From assembly GCF_902498785.1 (NCBI RefSeq), contig NZ_LR701493.1, forward strand, positions 543,459 through 607,458: a stretch of 64,000 nucleotides of DNA, in the 5' to 3' direction. Shown in pieces: positions 59,156 through 64,000 of this stretch. Numbering within the stretch: the stretch's first letter is position 1; each line of letters starts with the position of its first letter. The notes below the pieces were generated by a model. The model had not been told where the DNA came from. It was given only the letters and a program-made list of their open reading frames with translations, and ran no database searches. This DNA comes from Sphingomonas sp. EC-HK361. GTDB lineage: Bacteria > Pseudomonadota > Alphaproteobacteria > Sphingomonadales > Sphingomonadaceae. A program made the translations under genes and the position numbers.

Positions 59156-61768
59156 TCAGAATTTTACCCCCGCGCGCACGCCGAGGGTGCGCGGGGTGAT
59201 CGGCACGACGTAGGGCCGCTGGTAACAACTGCCGCATTGCAGGAACCGCGTCAGCTGCCCGCGTTCGTCCCAGAGATTCTGGGCGAACACCTCGAACGTG
59301 TAATTGCCGACCTCCGCACCCAGCGCGAGATTGCCGGTCGTATAGGCAGGCAGCCTCCCGATCTCCGCCGCTGGGTTCGCGATCCGCCCCGTGCCCGTCT
59401 CGTAGACCGCGGTGCGGATATCGGACGATGCACTGCTCTGATGCGCGACCAGCAGCTGGGCATAGGCCTTCGCCGCGCCGATCGGAACGGTGTAGCGCGC
59501 GGTGCCGCTGATCTTGAACTGCGGGGTGATCGGCAGCCGCGTTCCGGCCGGCGCGGAAACGATGTTGGGTGCGCCGCCGGCGGTCAGGCCGTCGCACACG
59601 AAGTTCGCACGCGCCTCAAGACACAGGTCCTGCTTCGTACGGGCGTCGGTATAGGAGCCCGCAGCGGTGAGATTGAGCGCGCCCAGCGTCGCGTTCACGT
59701 CCAGCTCGGCGCCGCGGATGCGGGCGTCGGGGCCGTTCTGGATGACGGTGAAGCTGTTCTGCCCGAGGAACGCGAACTGGAAATTCTTCCAGGTCTGCTG
59801 GTAGATCGCGCCGTTCAGTCGCACCCGCCCGTCGGCGAGCGTCGTCTTGAAGCCAAGCTCGTAATTGTCGAGGAAGTCGGCGGCATAGGACGCGACGTCG
59901 CCGCGCCGGTTGATTCCGCCGGGCCGGAAGCCGCGCGACGCGGTGCCGTAGAGCAGGATGCCCTGCACGGGCTTCCATGTCGCGTTGAACCGGTAGGTGG
60001 CGCCCTGTCCTTCGGTTTCCTTGGGCCGGATCGACCCGTTCACATAGGTGCCCAGGTTCGTGCACGGCCCGCCCGCCACGGCAGGCGGCAGCAGCGCCGA
60101 GGTGTCGCCGCCGTTCAGATACGCGTCGCGCAAGGTCTGGCCGTTGGTGAGATAGCAGCCCGCGACGCCGGTCCGCGAACTGCCCGCTGCATTGAACGGG
60201 GTCGCGGTGAACGGCCGTCCGTCCGCCGGATCGACCCCCGGATTTCGGCCGAAGCCGAAGAAGCCGATCAGCGAATTGTCGTAGATATAGGCACGACCGC
60301 CCGCGGTCAGGGTCAGCGTCGGCGTGAGGTCGAAGCTCGCCTCGCCGAAGACCGCATAATCCTTGTCCACGCGGTGCTGCTGGGTCAGCCACAGCGTGCC
60401 CGGCGATCCATTGACCGACACCTGGTTACCCAGTCCCGGAATCTGATAGTCCTGGTGGATGAGGTTCGACTGACGCTGGTAGAAGGCGCCGGCGACGATG
60501 CGGAACGGCTCGTCCGCGGGCGAGGCGACGCGGAATTCCTGGCTCAGCTTCTTGAAATGGTCGGTCGCGAGCACGTTCTGGCGCGGATCGATCGTGTTGC
60601 CGGCATTGTCCTGATAATAGAAATAGCCCGCCAGCCCGCCGACCGACGAATAGAGATTGTCATAGGCTTCCGAATAATCGGTATAGTCGGTCGAGGATGC
60701 GGTGCGCCGGTCGAGATAGGCGCCGGCATAGGTCACATCCCAGTTGCCGACCTTGCCCTCGATCGTCAGCGCGCCCTGGATGAACCGGTCGCGGCGATAT
60801 TCCGGGTAGAAATGCTGGATCTTGAGGTCGCCGACGCGCGGGTCATAGGCGTAGGCGCCGTGCGAGCGCTGTTCCTGATACAGAACCGTCGGGGTGACCG
60901 TCCAGTTGTCGTCGAGATCGATCTTCAGCGCGGCGCGGCCGCCATAGGTTTCGGTGTCGTTGTAATCCTTCTTCACGAACGCGCTGTTGTTGACGGCGAT
61001 GCCGCCATTGGTCGCGGTGCAGGACTGGTTGGTCGGCTCCGGCAGGAAGCTGCGGCAGCCGGCGACGTTGTCGATATAGCCAGCGTCGCGCTGGTAGAAG
61101 CCGACGACGCGCAGCGCCGCCTTGTCGGCGAGCGGGGCGTTGATCATCCCCTCCAGCTTGCCGCCCTGCCCGCCATGCGCGACGGTGTTTCCTTCCGCAT
61201 CGATGCGGCCGTAGAATCCCGAGGTATCAGGCTTGTTGGTGATGATGCGGATCGTGCCCGCCTGGCTCGACGCGCCGTAAAGCGTGCCCTGGGGCCCAGC
61301 GAGGCTTTCGATCCGCGCCACGTCGTAGATGTGGATATCGAGCGTGCCGCCGATCGTCGTCACCGGCTGCTCGTCGAGATAGCTGCCGACGGACGGGAGC
61401 GAGCCGGAGTGGTTGCCGTCCCCGCCGCTCGCGACGCCGCGCATATAGACCGTGGTCACCCCGGGCTGGACGCTCTGGAACGCGACCGAGGGGAGAAGCT
61501 GGGTATATTCGTTGAAGTTCGAGATGTTGAGCTGATCCAGCTTCTTCGTGCCGATCGCCTGGATGCTGATCGGCACCGACTGGATATTCTCGTCACGCTT
61601 CTGCGCGGTGACGATGATGTCGCTGTCGGTGTAAGTCTGGGTTTCGGGCGCCGCGGCCTGCGGATCGGGTGTCTGCGCCGGTGCGGTCTGTGCCAGCGCC
61701 GGGTTGGCGAGACAGGCGGTGGAGGCCAGCAGGCCGGTCAATACCGCGCGACGCATCGAAACGTTCAC
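59156..61768 (-). CDS. TonB-dependent receptor
   Basis: An 870-residue outer-membrane receptor. It has a signal peptide (to about residue 27, NPALAQ), a TonB box region DIIVTAQKRDENIQSVPIS, a plug with SVGSYLDEQP and ESLAGPQGTLYGASSQAGTIR, and a C-terminal beta-barrel ending LGVRAGVKF with terminal Phe. It belongs to the sphingomonad/FecA-unlike group that often handles carbohydrates, siderophores or aromatics; ligand unknown. The start is probably GTG 61768, after a GGGGG ribosome site; a TTG and ATG also exist. The sulfotransferase gene is 117 bases upstream on the same strand. Confidence 0.92.
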   Translation of the reverse strand: MNVSMRRAVLTGLLASTACLANPALAQTAPAQTPDPQAAAPETQTYTDSDIIVTAQKRDENIQSVPISIQAIGTKKLDQLNISNFNEYTQLLPSVAFQSVQPGVTTVYMRGVASGGDGNHSGSLPSVGSYLDEQPVTTIGGTLDIHIYDVARIESLAGPQGTLYGASSQAGTIRIITNKPDTSGFYGRIDAEGNTVAHGGQGGKLEGMINAPLADKAALRVVGFYQRDAGYIDNVAGCRSFLPEPTNQSCTATNGGIAVNNSAFVKKDYNDTETYGGRAALKIDLDDNWTVTPTVLYQEQRSHGAYAYDPRVGDLKIQHFYPEYRRDRFIQGALTIEGKVGNWDVTYAGAYLDRRTASSTDYTDYSEAYDNLYSSVGGLAGYFYYQDNAGNTIDPRQNVLATDHFKKLSQEFRVASPADEPFRIVAGAFYQRQSNLIHQDYQIPGLGNQVSVNGSPGTLWLTQQHRVDKDYAVFGEASFDLTPTLTLTAGGRAYIYDNSLIGFFGFGRNPGVDPADGRPFTATPFNAAGSSRTGVAGCYLTNGQTLRDAYLNGGDTSALLPPAVAGGPCTNLGTYVNGSIRPKETEGQGATYRFNATWKPVQGILLYGTASRGFRPGGINRRGDVASYAADFLDNYELGFKTTLADGRVRLNGAIYQQTWKNFQFAFLGQNSFTVIQNGPDARIRGAELDVNATLGALNLTAAGSYTDARTKQDLCLEARANFVCDGLTAGGAPNIVSAPAGTRLPITPQFKISGTARYTVPIGAAKAYAQLLVAHQSSASSDIRTAVYETGTGRIANPAAEIGRLPAYTTGNLALGAEVGNYTFEVFAQNLWDERGQLTRFLQCGSCYQRPYVVPITPRTLGVRAGVKF

Positions 61769-61885
61769 CACAGCCCCCAATTCCTATGATCTTGTTGCGG
61801 GGAGACTGTGGCGCGGCGTAACGAAGGTCAATCGGTGCCGTAACGGCCCGTCCGATCGCGCGCACCGCGTGACAGTTTTGCAACG

Positions 61886-63496
61886 CTATCGAAACGACGG
61901 CGCATCGGGGTAGTGCGCGATGACATCGCCGAGCGCTGCCTCCAGTGGCGCGAGATGCGCCGCGAACGGTCGCCAGGCGCGATCGCCGCCGGTATAGATC
62001 GGCTGGCGCACCTGTTCGGAGCTTGCGGTGCGCACCGCGCGCGCGGTTTCGTGGAAGGTGAGGCAGGCGGGCTCGAACTCGACGCCGCACGCGCCCAGCA
62101 AACGGCGGACTTCGGCTTCGGTATCGGCGACCAGCGTTTCGTGGATCACGCGGTGGATACGGGCCGGCTGCACCGTGTCGAGATGCGCCATCAGCCGCAC
62201 ATAATCGCGGTAATAGCGGCCCATGTCATCAAGCGCGTAGCTGAACGCCTGACCGCGCGCGAAATGCTGTTTGAAGTTCGAGAAACAGCACGCCCGCGGA
62301 TCGCGCCGCGCGTCGATGATCGTCGCGTTGGGCAGGATCAGCCGGATGAGGACGACATGCGCCCAGTTGTTCGGCAACTTGTCGATGAAGAACGGACGGT
62401 CGGTGCGCCGCTGGACGGCGGTCCGCCGCAGATACTCCTCTCCCATCGCGCGCGCCTGGTCCGCGGTCAGATCGGCGAGGCCGTGCGGATAGCGATCGAT
62501 CCGCCGCGCGAGGGCGGGGAGATCGGGCAACTCGCTCGTCCCCTCGATCCGGCTATGGCTGGCGAGGATCTGCTCGACCAGCGTCGATCCGGCGCGCGGC
62601 ATGCCGAGGATAAAGATCGGGTCGCGTGACGGCGTTCCCCAGCCGGCGCGCGCGGCGAAGAAATCGGGTGTGGCGAGCGCGGTGCAGTCGTCGACGAAGC
62701 GCTCGGTTTCGTCCGCGTCATAGGTCAGCTGGGTGCGGCGCAGCGCATTGCCGGCCGCATAATGGGCAAACGCGCGGTCCGCCTCGCGGCGATCCTCGCA
62801 TGCCTTGCCGAGCGCGAAGTCGAGGTGGAAGCGGTCTTCGTCGGCAATCGCCGCGTCGGCGCGCGCGGCCTCCATCGCGGCGATATCGGCATCCTCGAAG
62901 CGCACCGTCTTCAGGTTCGCGAGACTCCACCACGCCTCGCCGAGGTCGGGTTTGAGCGCAATCGCGTGGCGGTAGGCGGCGATGCCGTCCGCCTGGCGTC
63001 CGACCGTCTTCAGCATATGGCCATAGCTCATCCAGACTTTAGGCTGGTTCGGCGCGTCGTGCAGGACGCGCTCGTAGAGCGGGATTGCCTCCTCGAAACT
63101 GCCGAGCCGCCCCAACGCCGCCGCCTTCAGGTTCGCATGGCCGATATGATCGGGGTCCTCGGCGATCAGCGTGTCGAGCTCGGCGAGCGCATCGACCGGA
63201 CGGTTCAGCCGGTAGAGCACGATCGCGAGGTTCGCGCGCGCGGCCGAGAATGCGGGCGAAAGCTCCAGCGCGCGGCGCAGGAGGTGCTCGGAATCCTTCA
63301 GCCGCCCGATCCGGCCGGCCAGTTCAGCCAGCATGCGGATCGCACGCACATCGAACGGGTCGCGCTTCAGATACGCCTTCAACCCGCGCTCCGCCTCGGG
63401 AATGCGGTTGTCGTGGAGCGCGAGCGCGGCGTCGAGCAGGTCCGGCGGGTAGCGGCCCGCACTTGGCTGATCGGATGAGGGCGCGCGGCTAGCCAT
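61886..63496 (-). CDS. TPR-containing sulfotransferase-family protein
   Basis: The 536-residue protein has TPR helices (about 20-200, repeats LLRRALELSPAFSAARANLA and others) and a sulfotransferase domain with the 5'-PAPS P-loop PIFILGMPRAGSTLVEQI (293-310) and a 3'-phosphate region near IDARRDPRACCFSNFK. Such fused proteins are common beside TonB receptors in sphingomonads, with no known substrate. I took ATG 63496 (MASRAPSSD); an ATG at 63547 is possible. Adjacent genes: receptor downstream, APC permease divergent. Confidence 0.85.
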   Translation of the reverse strand: MASRAPSSDQPSAGRYPPDLLDAALALHDNRIPEAERGLKAYLKRDPFDVRAIRMLAELAGRIGRLKDSEHLLRRALELSPAFSAARANLAIVLYRLNRPVDALAELDTLIAEDPDHIGHANLKAAALGRLGSFEEAIPLYERVLHDAPNQPKVWMSYGHMLKTVGRQADGIAAYRHAIALKPDLGEAWWSLANLKTVRFEDADIAAMEAARADAAIADEDRFHLDFALGKACEDRREADRAFAHYAAGNALRRTQLTYDADETERFVDDCTALATPDFFAARAGWGTPSRDPIFILGMPRAGSTLVEQILASHSRIEGTSELPDLPALARRIDRYPHGLADLTADQARAMGEEYLRRTAVQRRTDRPFFIDKLPNNWAHVVLIRLILPNATIIDARRDPRACCFSNFKQHFARGQAFSYALDDMGRYYRDYVRLMAHLDTVQPARIHRVIHETLVADTEAEVRRLLGACGVEFEPACLTFHETARAVRTASSEQVRQPIYTGGDRAWRPFAAHLAPLEAALGDVIAHYPDAPSFR

Positions 63497-63580
63497 GTGC
63501 CCCGGCATAGCCAAGGGCGATGCCCCTCGCCAAGCGGGGCGTTTCATGGTCTGATGTTGGGGAATGCGAGGCGGGGCGGG

Positions 63581-64000
63581 ATGAACGATCAGGAGACACG
63601 GCCATTCGGCTTCTGGACCGCGGTGGCGCTCGTCGTCGGCGGGGTCATCGGTGCCGGCATCTATGTCGTGCCGACATCGTTCGCGAACTATGGCTGGAGC
63701 GGCGCCGCGGCATGGATCGCGGGCGGCATCGGCGCGCTGATCATAGGCCGCGTGCTGGCCGCGCTCACCGCCGCGCGGCCCGACCAGCCGGGGCTGATCG
63801 CGGCGATCGGCGCCGAATTGGGGCCGGTGATCGGCGTGCTCGTCGGCTGGGAGGCCTGGGTCAGCTACTGGTGTGCCAACGCCTATATCTCGCTGACCGC
63901 GGCGCGTTATGCCGGGCAGATCGTCCCCGGCCTCGCGATGACCCCCGTCCGTCAGGCGGTGACGGCGTGCGCGCTGCTCGTTGCGCTGACCCTCCTCAAC
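63581..64000 (+). CDS. APC-family amino acid permease (3' end outside window)
   Basis: The first 140 residues are visible, and the frame is open to the window end. It begins MNDQETRPFGFWTAVALVV and has GGVIGAGIYVVPTSF, the unwound TM1 substrate-binding segment of APC amino-acid permeases, followed by four more hydrophobic helices. The residues GWEAWVSYWCANAYI lie in the third helix. A GAGGCGGGGCGGG stretch lies before ATG 63581. It diverges from the sulfotransferase over 84 bases. Substrate cannot be judged from the fragment. Confidence 0.85.
   Translation, partial: MNDQETRPFGFWTAVALVVGGVIGAGIYVVPTSFANYGWSGAAAWIAGGIGALIIGRVLAALTAARPDQPGLIAAIGAELGPVIGVLVGWEAWVSYWCANAYISLTAARYAGQIVPGLAMTPVRQAVTACALLVALTLLN

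Noticed and set aside
59096-61789. A plus-strand frame of almost 900 codons over the TonB receptor
   Set aside because: It is antisense to a clear receptor gene; the protein is low-complexity Arg/Gly/Ala with no motif, as expected for the mirror frame of GC-rich DNA.

Overview
The window is a high-GC, gene-dense stretch of a bacterial chromosome, most like a Sphingomonas-type alphaproteobacterium (Sphingomonadales). The signs are a long Rsh (RelA/SpoT) protein, a TPR-sulfotransferase beside a TonB-dependent receptor, a bacterial CDC48-type AAA ATPase, a DUF1489 protein, many GTG/TTG starts and many short palindromic intergenic repeats. This placement comes from reading protein families, not from a database search. 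I saw no rRNA, tRNA, CRISPR array, integrase, transposase or prophage gene.

Layout. 0-9.2 kb: the tail of an unrecognised gene, a small exported protein, a CDF zinc exporter, an HxlR regulator facing a small exported protein across a nested palindrome, rsh, and a Gtr-like glycosylation group (GtrB-type and GT-C glycosyltransferases, GtrA flippase, methyltransferase). 9.3-20.3 kb: a TlpA-like lipoprotein diverging from a tightly overlapping chain argH - small lipoprotein - lysA - siroheme dehydrogenase - CorA/ZntB, then an AraC regulator, a nucleoside transporter, a queuosine-precursor-type transporter, argB, yggT, folD and marC. 20.4-35.4 kb: a UdgX fusion protein, hemerythrin, two thioesterases, a crotonase, an SDR and thiolase pair, a nitroreductase, an RhlE-type helicase, a hybrid histidine kinase, a cytoplasmic chemoreceptor-like protein, a DUF1905-like protein, an acyl-CoA dehydrogenase and a thioredoxin-like protein. 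35.4-46.1 kb: a TPR/TonB-domain protein, an FAH-family hydrolase overlapping a periplasmic trehalase, the branched-chain 2-oxoacid dehydrogenase E1a-E1b-E2 operon, another SDR and another thiolase. 46.1-51.3 kb: a lipid/inositol island with inositol-3-phosphate synthase, a sugar-phosphate nucleotidyltransferase, a CDP-alcohol phosphotransferase, a PLD-family synthase and a phospholipid-methyltransferase-like gene, with rpoZ in the middle. 51.5-64 kb: an MFS transporter, CDC48, a probable small RNA, a LysR regulator, ppiB, mgtE, a DUF1489 protein, a TonB receptor with a TPR-sulfotransferase, and the start of an APC permease.

The most unusual things are: (1) a perfect 26-bp inverted repeat of the intergenic REP type lying in frame inside the E2 gene and translated as part of its linker; (2) a probable anti-Shine-Dalgarno small RNA upstream of cdc48; (3) a candidate CDP-inositol pathway; (4) a siroheme synthase that keeps only a stub of its methyltransferase domain; (5) divergent tlpA-like and argH start codons that share the same CATG.

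The genes join up in several places: lysA, argH and argB in amino-acid synthesis; acyl-CoA dehydrogenase, crotonase, SDR, thiolases and the BCKDH complex in branched-chain and fatty acyl-CoA breakdown; and the 46-51 kb island in envelope lipid headgroup chemistry. Palindromic repeats of three sequence classes sit mostly at the ends of genes and may act as terminators or RNA-stability elements.
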